The notes beneath the pieces are model-generated. The model was not told the origin of the DNA and did not search any database. It worked only from the letters and a program-made list of their open reading frames with translations. Shown here one piece after another: positions 47,131 to 54,929 of a stretch of 64,000 bases of DNA. Each line of letters starts with the position of its first letter. The first letter of the stretch is position 1. The translations under genes were made by a program, and so were the position numbers. The stretch is taken from positions 153,947-217,946 of the forward strand of contig NZ_SBLB01000007.1 in the NCBI RefSeq assembly GCF_004138325.1, written 5' to 3'. The DNA is from Spirosoma sordidisoli. GTDB lineage: Bacteria > Bacteroidota > Bacteroidia > Cytophagales > Spirosomataceae.

Positions 47131-47439
47131 CTAGTTCAGAATTTTACTCTTGTAAATGCAGTCAATGACGTCAGAGACTGCCGAGTCAACCAGAAAATAG
47201 TAGATGTTTTTGCCGCTGCGCCGGATGTCCAGTATGCCTTTATCGCGCATGTTGATCAGGTGGTGCGAAATCAGCGACTGTTCGGCATTCAGGTTTTTGT
47301 AAATGGTTGACACATTTAGTTCGGTACTCTCGTTCAACATCTGAATGATTTTGATACGCAGCGGATGAGCCACCGCTTTGAGTACATATGCGGCTTTGTC
47401 TATGCGCTTTTCATCGTCCATTACTTTGTCTGTAGCCAT
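47131..47439 (-). CDS. ArsR-type winged-helix transcriptional regulator
   Basis: The 102-residue product is a minimal winged helix: AAYVLKAVAHPLRIKIIQML, the recognition region NAEQSLISHHLINMRDKGIL and the wing DIRRSGKNIYYFLV. This is the ArsR/SmtB pattern. No obvious metal-binding cysteine pair is present in the recognition helix, so it is probably not a classical metal sensor; thiol or other signals are possible. The ATG at 47439 matches the family start. It is followed upstream by an AT-rich gap. Its target is unknown; the DMT permease lies 227 nt upstream on the same strand. Confidence 0.82.
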   Translation of the reverse strand: MATDKVMDDEKRIDKAAYVLKAVAHPLRIKIIQMLNESTELNVSTIYKNLNAEQSLISHHLINMRDKGILDIRRSGKNIYYFLVDSAVSDVIDCIYKSKILN

Positions 47440-47665
47440 GATTTTATAGTACAACGAATGCCCTCTAATGTTGAAAAGATAGGTTAAATTCAAACGGCTC
47501 GCTCGAATAAGCCCTTGAACGTGAGTAGTATTTATTTAATGGTTGGTTCTCTAATCCTATTTTATAATGTAAGCTTGTTGATTATTATATGATTTCTTTA
47601 AAAGGTATACTACCCAACTATATACTTAGGCGAATATGATAGTTATACACAAACGTAGAGGTGAG

Positions 47666-48607
47666 TCAGTTAGCCGGTTTATTGCCGCGCCAGCCAATCA
47701 GAAAAACGCCGGTCAAAACCAGTAAGGTGCCCACCATCTGTTGCCAGCTTATTCTTTCCTGAAGGATAGTGGTTGACAGAACGATGGTGAAAATAGGGCC
47801 TATGCTACCAATGATGGAGGTGTTGCCGGAGCCGACCCGCCTGATGCCTTCGGCCATCATAAAGGTAGGGATTACGGTAACGAAGATGCCCATGCCCAGC
47901 CCAAGCGCGTAGACGGGCCAGGGGTAACCGCCCAGCTGCAGCCCGTTCTCCAGGGCGCAGTGCAGCACCGTCGGTACCGTAGCCGCCATCATCGCATAAC
48001 AGGTAAAGCGCTGCGGACCAACGCCCACAATGACCCGATCGCTGCCTACGAGGTAGATAGCGTAGACCAGCCCGCTCAGCACCACCCAGAACCCGCCCAG
48101 CAGCACATTGGTCTGCCGGGTCGTTTCAATGTTGCCTACAAACGCGACCAGGATACCCGCGTAGGTCAGTAACAGAGCCAGCAGCTGAAGCCGGGTTACC
48201 CGCCGGCCAAACCCCAGCGCATTCATCAGCAATACGAAGGTGGGGTAGGTGAAGAGCAGAATGCGTTCCAGGCTGGCCGTAATGTAGACCAGACCCAGAA
48301 AGTTGAAGAAGCTGGCGAGGTAGTATCCCGTAATGCCCAGGATGGCCAGTAACCCCCACTGCCGCCCCGACAGCGAAGGGGCCGGTGCCATACGCGACAG
48401 ATGCACAGCAATGCCTATGTAGAAAGGCAGCGCAAAGAGCATCCGGAGCGTCAGCAACGAAATGGAATCGATCGAATACTGATAGGCCAGCTTGATCAGG
48501 ATACCTTTACAGGCAAAACAGAAGGCCGACAGAAAGACCAGCAAAAAGCCGATCCATGACGATCGGCTGGTACTGGTCGGCCGGACCCTTTTGTGTTGAA
48601 CAGACAT
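47666..48607 (-). CDS. EamA/DMT-superfamily permease
   Basis: The 313-residue protein has ten membrane segments in two EamA repeats. The first starts SSWIGFLLVFLSAFCFACKG and the second FWVVLSGLVYAIYLVGSDRV. AEGIRRVGSGNTSIIGSIGP is the typical conserved stretch of the second repeat. It is likely an inner-membrane exporter or importer of a small metabolite. The ATG at 48607 is preferred to the in-frame upstream codon at 48652. Confidence 0.87.
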   Translation of the reverse strand: MSVQHKRVRPTSTSRSSWIGFLLVFLSAFCFACKGILIKLAYQYSIDSISLLTLRMLFALPFYIGIAVHLSRMAPAPSLSGRQWGLLAILGITGYYLASFFNFLGLVYITASLERILLFTYPTFVLLMNALGFGRRVTRLQLLALLLTYAGILVAFVGNIETTRQTNVLLGGFWVVLSGLVYAIYLVGSDRVIVGVGPQRFTCYAMMAATVPTVLHCALENGLQLGGYPWPVYALGLGMGIFVTVIPTFMMAEGIRRVGSGNTSIIGSIGPIFTIVLSTTILQERISWQQMVGTLLVLTGVFLIGWRGNKPAN

Positions 48608-48696
48608 GCGTGAACCGGATAAACAAGTCGGCTTCGGAACAGGGTAACACAAACGAACATGGCCCGGCCGCGCCGGCGGCAGCGCACCCGGCTCCG

Positions 48697-50004
48697 TTAC
48701 TTCTGGCGGAAAAACAGCGTCAGCGGTACCCCCTCAAAATCGAAGTGGGCGCGAAGCTTGTTTTCCAGAAAGCGCTGGTACGACTCGGGCACGTACTGGG
48801 GCAGGTTGCAGAAAAATACGAACGTTGGCGAAGGCGTCGGCACCTGTAGCATGTATTTGATCTTGACGTGCTTACCCTTCAGCGCCGGGGGCGGATAGGC
48901 TTCGATCTCGGGTTGCATGGCTTCGTTGAGTTTCGACGTGGCAATCCGTTTGCTCTTGTTTTCGTAGACCTCCATGGCCTTTTCCATGACCTGGAAAATG
49001 CGCTGTTTTTCGTGGACTGAAGCAAAGATGATGGGCAGGTAATCGATCGGCATCATCCGCGCAATCATCTCTTTCCGGAGAATATCGGCGGTACGGTGGT
49101 CTTTCTCGACGGCGTCCCACTTGTTGACCATAATCACTACGCCTTTTCGGGCTTTCACGGCCTGGCCAATGATGTTGAGGTCCTGCGCTTCGAGCCCCCG
49201 CGTGGCATCGAGCATGATGATACAAACGTCCGACTCTTCCATGGCCTTGAGCGACCGGAGGGTGGAGTAGAACTCTACATTGTCCTGAATACGCGCTTTC
49301 CGGCGGATACCGGCCGTGTCGGTCAGGATAAAATCTTTTCCGTAAGCCCGGTAGCGGGTGTTGATGGCGTCGCGGGTGGTGCCGGCAATGTCGGTTACGA
49401 TGCTGCGCTCCTGCCCGGTCAGCACGTTCAGGAACGACGACTTACCCACGTTGGGGCGACCCAGAATAGCGATGCGCGGAATACCGGCGTCGGGATCTTC
49501 GACACCGGGCCCCTGAAAATGCTTGACCACTTCGTCGAGCAGGTCGCCGGTCCCGCTGCCGGTCATCGACGAAACCGGGTACGGCTCGCCCAGGCCCAAC
49601 GCGTAAAACTCGGCCGCTCCCTGCGAGCGGTCTGAGGTTTCGGCTTTGTTGGCTACGACATAGACCGGTTTTTTGGTCCGGCGCAGCACGTCCGCAAAAT
49701 CTTCGTCGAGGCCGGTAATGCCGGTCTGGGTATCAACCATAAACAACAGCACGGTCGACTCCTGAATGGCAATCTGGACCTGCTCCCGAATCGATTCTTC
49801 AAATACGTCGTCAGACCCGACAACATAGCCGCCCGTGTCGATAACGGTAAAGTAGCTGCCGTTCCACTCGGCGGTGCCGTAATGCCGGTCGCGCGTTACG
49901 CCCGACTGGTTATCCATGATAGCCTGCCGCTCTTCGATCAGGCGATTAAAAAAGGTAGACTTCCCCACATTGGGGCGTCCTACAATAGCAACGATATTAG
50001 CCAT
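48697..50004 (-). CDS. der: Ribosome-associated GTPase Der (EngA)
   Basis: The 435-residue protein has the unique tandem GTPase arrangement. Domain 1 has G1 GRPNVGKSTFFNRL and G4 NKAE. Domain 2 has GRPNVGKSSFLNVL, G3 DTAGIRRKARI and NKWD. A C-terminal KH-like domain ends GVPLTLFFRQK. It is essential in many bacteria for 50S subunit maturation. The gene for a second ribosome GTPase, era, is immediately upstream on the same strand, so the two form a small assembly-GTPase cluster. The ATG at 50004 is preferred to the upstream in-frame one. Confidence 0.96.
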   Translation of the reverse strand: MANIVAIVGRPNVGKSTFFNRLIEERQAIMDNQSGVTRDRHYGTAEWNGSYFTVIDTGGYVVGSDDVFEESIREQVQIAIQESTVLLFMVDTQTGITGLDEDFADVLRRTKKPVYVVANKAETSDRSQGAAEFYALGLGEPYPVSSMTGSGTGDLLDEVVKHFQGPGVEDPDAGIPRIAILGRPNVGKSSFLNVLTGQERSIVTDIAGTTRDAINTRYRAYGKDFILTDTAGIRRKARIQDNVEFYSTLRSLKAMEESDVCIIMLDATRGLEAQDLNIIGQAVKARKGVVIMVNKWDAVEKDHRTADILRKEMIARMMPIDYLPIIFASVHEKQRIFQVMEKAMEVYENKSKRIATSKLNEAMQPEIEAYPPPALKGKHVKIKYMLQVPTPSPTFVFFCNLPQYVPESYQRFLENKLRAHFDFEGVPLTLFFRQK

Positions 50005-50084
50005 TTTTCTGAATGATGAATGATGAGTAATCGGCAACGAGTGGGTCGCAGGAACGCGGCCGCACTGATCAGTCCTAGCTCATC

Positions 50085-51005
50085 CTATTCGTCGTACCCC
50101 AGCCGCTTGAGCATACGCTCTTTCTGACGCCAGTCGGGTTCTACTTTTACGAATTGTTCGAGGAATACTTTTTTGCCGAAGAACCGCTCGAGTTCTTCGC
50201 GGGCCATGATACCCGTTTTCTTGATCATCTTACCGCCTTCGCCCAGCAGAATAGCCCGCTGGGTAGCCCGTTCGACCAGAATTTCGGACTGGATAACGAT
50301 AATGTCTTCTTTCTCCTTGAAACCGATAATAACCACCTCGCTGCTGTACGGAACCTCTTTCTTATAGTTGAGGAATATCTTTTCGCGAATGATCTCCGAC
50401 GCAAAAAACCGCTCGGGCTTATCGGTCAGTTCGTCTTTGGGGAAGTAGGGCGGGTGCTGGGGCAGGCGGCTGATGATTCCTTCGAACACCCGGTCGATGT
50501 TGAAGCCGTTCAGCGCCGAAATCGGCATAATCTCCTGCGCATTGAAGTTCTCCTGCCAGTACGTCATCTTCTCTTCAACCTGCTGCTGGGTAGCCTGATC
50601 AATTTTGTTGATCAGTAACAGGACGGGCACGTCTGATTTCTGGAGTCGGGCTATGACATCGTTTTCGTCATGCTGCTCAAAGATGTCGGTCACGAACAGG
50701 ACTACATCAGCATCTTCGATCGAGCCGCGCACGAAGCTCATCATCGACTCATGCAGTTTGTACTGCGGCTTGATGATGCCCGGCGTGTCGGAGTAAACGA
50801 GTTGAAATTCCTGCCCGTTGTGGGTACCGTTCAGGATGCCCATGATGCGGTGACGCGTGGTCTGGGCCTTGGCCGTAATGATGCTCAGGCGTTCGCCAAC
50901 GAGCTGGTTCATCAGGGTCGATTTGCCAACATTGGGTTTGCCCACAATGCTGACGAAGCCGGCCTTATGATCGGCCGGAAAATTTTCTACAGTCTCTGTA
51001 CTCAT
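50085..51005 (-). CDS. era: Ribosome assembly GTPase Era
   Basis: The 306-residue protein has the G domain (GKPNVGKSTLMNQL, SDTPGIIKPQYKLHESM, NKID) and a C-terminal KH domain (REELERFFGKKVFLEQFVKV) that binds the 3' end of 16S rRNA during 30S maturation. It lies 80 nt upstream of der on the same strand. On its other side lies the intron-containing initiator tRNA gene, transcribed divergently. Confidence 0.96.
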   Translation of the reverse strand: MSTETVENFPADHKAGFVSIVGKPNVGKSTLMNQLVGERLSIITAKAQTTRHRIMGILNGTHNGQEFQLVYSDTPGIIKPQYKLHESMMSFVRGSIEDADVVLFVTDIFEQHDENDVIARLQKSDVPVLLLINKIDQATQQQVEEKMTYWQENFNAQEIMPISALNGFNIDRVFEGIISRLPQHPPYFPKDELTDKPERFFASEIIREKIFLNYKKEVPYSSEVVIIGFKEKEDIIVIQSEILVERATQRAILLGEGGKMIKKTGIMAREELERFFGKKVFLEQFVKVEPDWRQKERMLKRLGYDE

Positions 51006-51109
51006 ACGAGGTGATCCCGCTGGCTTGATTACCAGCAGCTTTCTCTAACCAACCTTCCCCTTTCAAGAAACGTTTCAGAAAGGCGTAAACTTTTTTTTAA
51101 CAAAGGTAG

Positions 51110-51139
51110 TTGTATTTACAGAAAGTCGCCGTACTTTTG
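51110..51139 (+). promoter_or_regulatory. Promoter of the initiator tRNA gene
   Basis: TTGT at 51110-51113, 18 nt, and TACTTTTG at 51132-51139 match the Bacteroidota promoter. The predicted transcription start is about 6 nt before the tRNA 5' end at 51152, as expected for a dedicated tRNA promoter. Confidence 0.65.
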
Positions 51140-51151
51140 CAGTCCAAACAT

Positions 51152-51528
51152 CGCGGGATGGAGCAGTTGGTAGCTCGTTGGGCTTAAGGTTGTCAGCAAT
51201 GACAACAGCAGTTGCAGAGTCAGTTCAGGTTGCAAGCACATTGTTGCCTGGCGAATGGAAAGATTCAGACTTTGTCAACTCTTGGGCGGTACCGGGGGAA
51301 ACGCCGGTATGTTAACCTGCCAAATTCGGGGAAGCCGTTCGTGTGGTAATCCCGAGCCAAGCCGGAGCGAAAGTTCCGGAAGGTGTAGAGACTGAATGGT
51401 AGGCACCCTAACGTAGAGTCGAGGGTGAAGAGACAGTCCAGACTACAAACTCCGATAATTCGGAGGCAACGAAAGTTGTAGTGGTATGCATAACCCAAAG
51501 GTCGCTGGTTCGAGTCCAGCTCCCGCTA
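51152..51528 (+). tRNA. Initiator tRNA-fMet(CAU), interrupted by a group I intron
   Basis: The exons are 51152-51184 (nt 1-33) and 51489-51528 (nt 34-73). Joined, they give a complete cloverleaf: acceptor stem G2-A7/U66-C71, D stem GAGC/GCTC, T arm GCTGG-TTCGAGT-CCAGC, and anticodon loop CUCAUAA. Initiator features are the unpaired 1-72 position (C1 and U72), A11-U24, and three G-C pairs at 29-31/39-41. The CCA end is not encoded (A73 then CTA). The intron lies between U33 and C34. The exon boundaries are unique because the flanking intron bases differ from the exon bases. Correct splicing is required for a functional initiator tRNA from this gene. Confidence 0.95.
51185..51488 (+). ncRNA. 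Group I self-splicing intron (IC3-like) in tRNA-fMet
   Basis: This 304-nt intron ends in G (51488), follows U33, and folds as a group I core. P3 is 51316-51321/51398-51403, P4 51326-51330/51351-51355, P5 51334-51336/51345-51347 and P6 51356-51358/51382-51384. P6a is 51362-51368/51373-51379 with a GAAA loop. P7 is GACTG 51390-51394/CAGTC 51434-51438 and P8 51404-51409/51422-51427. P9 includes CAAC-GAAA-GTTG at 51467-51478 and another stem at 51450-51465. Core strings CGAGCCAAGC and GAAGGTGTAGAGACT match the Azoarcus tRNA-Ile intron as I remember it. No endonuclease frame is inside. The 5' domain (51185-51315) is longer than in Azoarcus, and P1 is not securely assigned. Confidence 0.93.
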
Positions 51529-51533
51529 CTAAG

Positions 51534-51563
51534 AAACCCCACTGAATTTCAGTGGGGTTTTTC
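51534..51563 (+). terminator. Terminator of the tRNA-fMet gene
   Basis: AAACCCCACTGAA and TTCAGTGGGGTTT (51534-51560) form a near-perfect hairpin followed by further T residues. It begins 6 nt after the tRNA 3' end and separates it from the endonuclease-like gene. Confidence 0.92.
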
Positions 51564-51601
51564 TTTGCTTATGCTTTATTTGTCAACCAAACAGAAACGT
51601 A

Positions 51602-52060
51602 ATGTTGACAAAGCAAAAGGGCGATATTGCCGAACAGGCTACTATCTTACAGGCCTTACGGCAAGGATGGGGCGTATGCAAACCAATTGGAGACCGCTTG
51701 CCCTATGACCTGGTGTTCGATGTAGATGGACAATTGATCAAAATTCAGGTTAAAAGTGCCTGGTTTGACGATAAGCGGGGTAACTACGTAGTTGATACGC
51801 GTAGAACGAAAACCAACCGGCGCGAAATGATCCGGGATACGTACTCGCCAACGGATTTCGACTTTGCAATCGTTTATATCGACTCACTCCACGTCTTCTA
51901 CGTCATTCCTGTCCACTGCTTTATCGCTTACGGGTCTGAAATACATCTAGTCGAAACGGCTAAAAGACAACGAAAGCCCAAGTCAGCCACGTTTCGGGAA
52001 GCCTGGTCGCTATTAGAAGCTGCTTCGCTGAGTGGACTAGTTCAGGTAAAAACCAGCTAG
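51602..52060 (+). CDS. PD-(D/E)XK endonuclease, I-Ssp6803I-like (intron-associated homing endonuclease family)
   Basis: The 152-residue protein has the order of a restriction-fold nuclease: Glu11 in KGDIAEQATILQAL, Asp36 in DRLPYDLVFDVDG, and Gln49-x-Lys51 in LIKIQVKSAW. This follows the PDDEXK_5 family, which contains I-Ssp6803I, the homing endonuclease from the group I intron of Synechocystis tRNA-fMet. Length and motif positions fit. It lies outside the intron, 73 nt after the tRNA, behind a terminator. It is AT-richer and uses more TTA, CAA and AAA codons than its neighbours, suggesting transfer. The likely role is cutting intronless tRNA-fMet genes to spread the intron. A plain PD-(D/E)XK nuclease of other function is the alternative. 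Confidence 0.75.
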   Translation: MLTKQKGDIAEQATILQALRQGWGVCKPIGDRLPYDLVFDVDGQLIKIQVKSAWFDDKRGNYVVDTRRTKTNRREMIRDTYSPTDFDFAIVYIDSLHVFYVIPVHCFIAYGSEIHLVETAKRQRKPKSATFREAWSLLEAASLSGLVQVKTS

Positions 52061-52211
52061 GAGCGGTCTGCGCTGAAACGTTACCTTTCCTGGATCAGAT
52101 CGTACCAGAGCGCGCTGAATAGAGCGTGGCGCCGGGTCTGACAGACGGGGGCCACAACATATGCCTGCATCGGGCAGTTATGGTAGTCAACCTCCATTCA
52201 GCGTTTTCGAT

Positions 52212-52967
52212 ATGACTCTACACCTACGATCCGGCGGGTCGGCTCTGTTACTGGGCTGGCTGGTGTTCTGCGGCTCGGTGGCCCTGGCCCAACGGGCTGC
52301 CCGGCCGTATGAGCCACCCGCCGATTACCAGCCGGGTATCTACTTCCCGCAGGCACCCCGCCCCGGTGAGTGGCGCAAATCGATCGGGCTGATCTTTACC
52401 TCTACACCCCCCGAAATCACCGAAGAAATCCGGCTGCTGGTACCCGCCATCGACGTCAACCTGCAACACGGGCTGTCGAAGAACTGGTACCTGAGCACCC
52501 GGCTACAAACGCAGCTCGTGCAAAGCAACCTGGCCCTGGGCGTACGCTATGCCACGCCCGTTACGGATAAACTTTACGCGGGGCTGGGTATCGACGGCGT
52601 GGGCTGGTTCGGGGCGCTGGCTATTAAAGATGTATTCAACAGCCAGGCGGGTGGACTGGAGGCCATTCCGCATGCAACGCTAGGCTATCGGCTCACGCGC
52701 GATCTGCAGCTGACCTTTCGTACCGAAGCCATTATGGATCTCTATTACCGGTCAACGGTAGGGCCGCTGGCGGTAGAGTATGACCAGCGACGGCTCAACG
52801 GCGTGGCGTTTACGTTTGCCCTGGAGCAGCCTTTCTATAAACAGCAGCACGTAACGCTGGGGCTGCGGGCGGCCTATTCTAATTTCAACTGGCAGTTCTG
52901 GTCGCTCTACGACACGTTCGAACGCGACTTTTTTTATCCACAACTCTTCTTCGGATTTATTTTATGA
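52212..52967 (+). CDS. Predicted outer-membrane beta-barrel protein
   Basis: The 251-residue product has a signal peptide (about residues 1-28, ending GSVALAQ). Alternating hydrophobic strands such as WYLSTRLQTQLVQSNLALGV and FYKQQHVTLGLRAAYSNFNW follow, and it ends in an aromatic FGFIL terminus. This pattern suggests an outer-membrane barrel; I do not recognise a specific family. Its stop overlaps the ATG of the following glycerophosphodiesterase gene by 4 bp (ATGA), so the two are translationally coupled. The ATG at 52212 is preferred for the signal peptide. Confidence 0.7.
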   Translation: MTLHLRSGGSALLLGWLVFCGSVALAQRAARPYEPPADYQPGIYFPQAPRPGEWRKSIGLIFTSTPPEITEEIRLLVPAIDVNLQHGLSKNWYLSTRLQTQLVQSNLALGVRYATPVTDKLYAGLGIDGVGWFGALAIKDVFNSQAGGLEAIPHATLGYRLTRDLQLTFRTEAIMDLYYRSTVGPLAVEYDQRRLNGVAFTFALEQPFYKQQHVTLGLRAAYSNFNWQFWSLYDTFERDFFYPQLFFGFIL

Positions 52968-54232
52968 AGCCGTTTTACTACCTGCTGGTCGGCGGCCTGA
53001 GCTGGCTGTTGCTACAGGCCTGCCGCGAGCAATACGAAGCGCCGATTCCCTACGAGTTTTCCGGACAGACCGGCTCGGGGCGGTTTACGGCGCCGGTGCG
53101 GCAAACGATGGAGGGGGTTTATACGGTGACAGACGGGGTGGGTGAGTTTGGGGCGCAGGTAGCGCTCAAATGGACCTACGTACTGAACGGAGCCGACACT
53201 ACCCACTATTTATCCATTTTTTCGGGCAACGAAGCCGGTTTTTTCAACCTCGAGAATGATCGGAGCGTCGATAGTCTGGTCGTAAGGGGCTACTGGCGCA
53301 AGCTGGTCAACACCGATACGGGCCTGGCCCGGCTGGCCCTGCGCACGCGCCGGAACGGGCAGCTGCAGCGGTTTACGGGCACACTGGCGGTAGGCGATAC
53401 GCTGGTGCTGGAGGGCTTATACGGAACGGGTACAGCCAGTCCGGACCAGCCCCTGACCCTGACCTACAACCGGCCGCTGAATCCACGTCCGTTCGCTATT
53501 CTGGCGCATCGCAGCGGTGGCCGCACATCGGATCTGCTGTCGGTATCGGAAAACTCCCTCAATATGATCCGGCTGGCGTCGAGGCTGGGGGCCACCGGCA
53601 TCGAAATCGACATCAAGTTTACCAAAGATGGCGTACCGATCCTGTACCACGATAACCTGCTGAACCTGCGGCTGATCCAGAAAAACGGGCTCGAAGGGCC
53701 GGTAGAAGAATACACCTACCAGCAGCTGAACACGCTCGTGCGGCTGGTCAACGGCGAAAAAATACCGACGCTGGAAGAAGCGCTGGAGACGGTGCTGACC
53801 AGTACAACCCTGAATTTTGTCTGGCTCGACACCAAGTATGACGGGCCTATGGATAAAGTACAGGCCATTCAGCAGCGGTTTCGGCAGCGGGCCATTGCGA
53901 GTCGGCGCGACCTGCGGATCGTGATTGGTTTGCCCACGACCCAGGCGGCTGATGCGTACCGGGCGCTGGCCAACAAAGAAAACACGCCGGTGCTGAGCGA
54001 ACTGGATACGGCCATTACCCGCAGTCTGGACGCGCGTATCTGGGCCCCTCGCTGGACACTGGGGCCGCAGCTCGAACAGGTTCGGGCCATGCAGGCCGAG
54101 GGCCGAACCGTCTTTGTCTGGACGCTCGATGAGCCCAAGTTTATCGAACAGTTTATTCAGGAGAGCAACTTCGATGGTATTTTGTCCAACTATTCGCCCC
54201 TGGTAGCCTATTATCATTATGTGGACCAATAA
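52964..54232 (+). CDS. Glycerophosphodiester phosphodiesterase-domain lipoprotein
   Basis: The 422-residue product starts with a lipoprotein-type signal (LLVGGLSWLLLQACREQY). Residues 25-160 are a beta-rich domain I do not recognise. The GDPD TIM barrel follows from about residue 165: ILAHRSGG, SENSLNMIRLASRLGATGIE, IDIKFTKDGVPILYHDN (catalytic and metal residues), and NFVWLDTKYDG further on. It probably hydrolyses glycerophosphodiesters from phospholipids at the outer membrane or periplasm. It sits in an operon between two predicted outer-membrane barrels. Confidence 0.85.
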   Translation: MKPFYYLLVGGLSWLLLQACREQYEAPIPYEFSGQTGSGRFTAPVRQTMEGVYTVTDGVGEFGAQVALKWTYVLNGADTTHYLSIFSGNEAGFFNLENDRSVDSLVVRGYWRKLVNTDTGLARLALRTRRNGQLQRFTGTLAVGDTLVLEGLYGTGTASPDQPLTLTYNRPLNPRPFAILAHRSGGRTSDLLSVSENSLNMIRLASRLGATGIEIDIKFTKDGVPILYHDNLLNLRLIQKNGLEGPVEEYTYQQLNTLVRLVNGEKIPTLEEALETVLTSTTLNFVWLDTKYDGPMDKVQAIQQRFRQRAIASRRDLRIVIGLPTTQAADAYRALANKENTPVLSELDTAITRSLDARIWAPRWTLGPQLEQVRAMQAEGRTVFVWTLDEPKFIEQFIQESNFDGILSNYSPLVAYYHYVDQ

Positions 54233-54884
54233 GCAGATGCGGCTACGGCTATTCCTCCTGCTCCTGACGGCTGCAGGAGCCTCCCGGACAACGCACGCCC
54301 AAGCCACCAGTACGACGACCGATTCGGTAACGAACCGGCGCGATCCCTACGCGCTGGTGCTGACGGTGGGCGGAGGGCTATCCTACTACCCGGCGTTTAT
54401 CGGAGTGCCGCCCGATGTTGACCAGGTAGCCATTAACCGGTCGGGTATACCGGCCACGGTCCGGCTCATGTGGCACCCCGATCACCGGCTTCGGATCGGG
54501 CTGGAGAGCGGCCTGGTTCCGTTGTACAATTACCGCGTTACGGCTGCGGGGGAGCAGGCGCGGGTGGCGGTATCGACCATTCCGGTGCTGGTTGTGTTTT
54601 CTATGCCGCTGGCGTGGCTGAGCGGCACCGAGCGCAGTCTGGCCCGGCGGCTGTCGGTGTCGGGCGGTACGGGTACGTATATCATCCGCTCGGATCTGTC
54701 GTATCGGGGCGATGTCAACGCGAGCCGGCTGAGTATCGGCTGGATGGCGGCCGGGGCCTATACCCAGCCCATCGGGCGTCGGTTCCGGATTGCTACCGAG
54801 CTGAAATGGTACAGCATTACCGCAACCAGCGATGCCGTCTTTACGTTACAGCTACAGGCGGTCTGGCGGGCGTTTACGTGGTAG
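54219..54884 (+). CDS. Second predicted outer-membrane protein of the GDPD operon
   Basis: The 221-residue product has a signal peptide (MRLRLFLLLLTAAGASRTTHA, if started at the in-frame ATG 54237). The body is beta-rich (HRLRIGLESGLVPLYNYRV) and ends FTLQLQAVWRAFTW, an aromatic C-terminus typical of porin-like barrels. The first ATG at 54219 overlaps the GDPD gene by 14 bp, supporting coupling. I do not recognise the family. It may form or support a channel serving the GDPD substrate or product. Confidence 0.65.
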   Translation: MWTNKQMRLRLFLLLLTAAGASRTTHAQATSTTTDSVTNRRDPYALVLTVGGGLSYYPAFIGVPPDVDQVAINRSGIPATVRLMWHPDHRLRIGLESGLVPLYNYRVTAAGEQARVAVSTIPVLVVFSMPLAWLSGTERSLARRLSVSGGTGTYIIRSDLSYRGDVNASRLSIGWMAAGAYTQPIGRRFRIATELKWYSITATSDAVFTLQLQAVWRAFTW

Positions 54885-54929
54885 CCAGCCCGTTGTTCTA
54901 AAGGCGGGCTGTTGCCCGGCGTGTACGTT

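Noticed and set aside
51265..51498. Open frame of 77 codons on the minus strand inside the intron
   Set aside because: It has no homing endonuclease motif (LAGLIDADG, GIY-YIG, HNH or PD-(D/E)XK), and it covers the conserved RNA core, which explains its sequence constraints.
51481..51708. Open frame of 75 codons running from the tRNA 3' exon into the endonuclease gene
   Set aside because: It is in a different frame from the PD-(D/E)XK protein and is composed of tRNA, terminator and shadow sequence.
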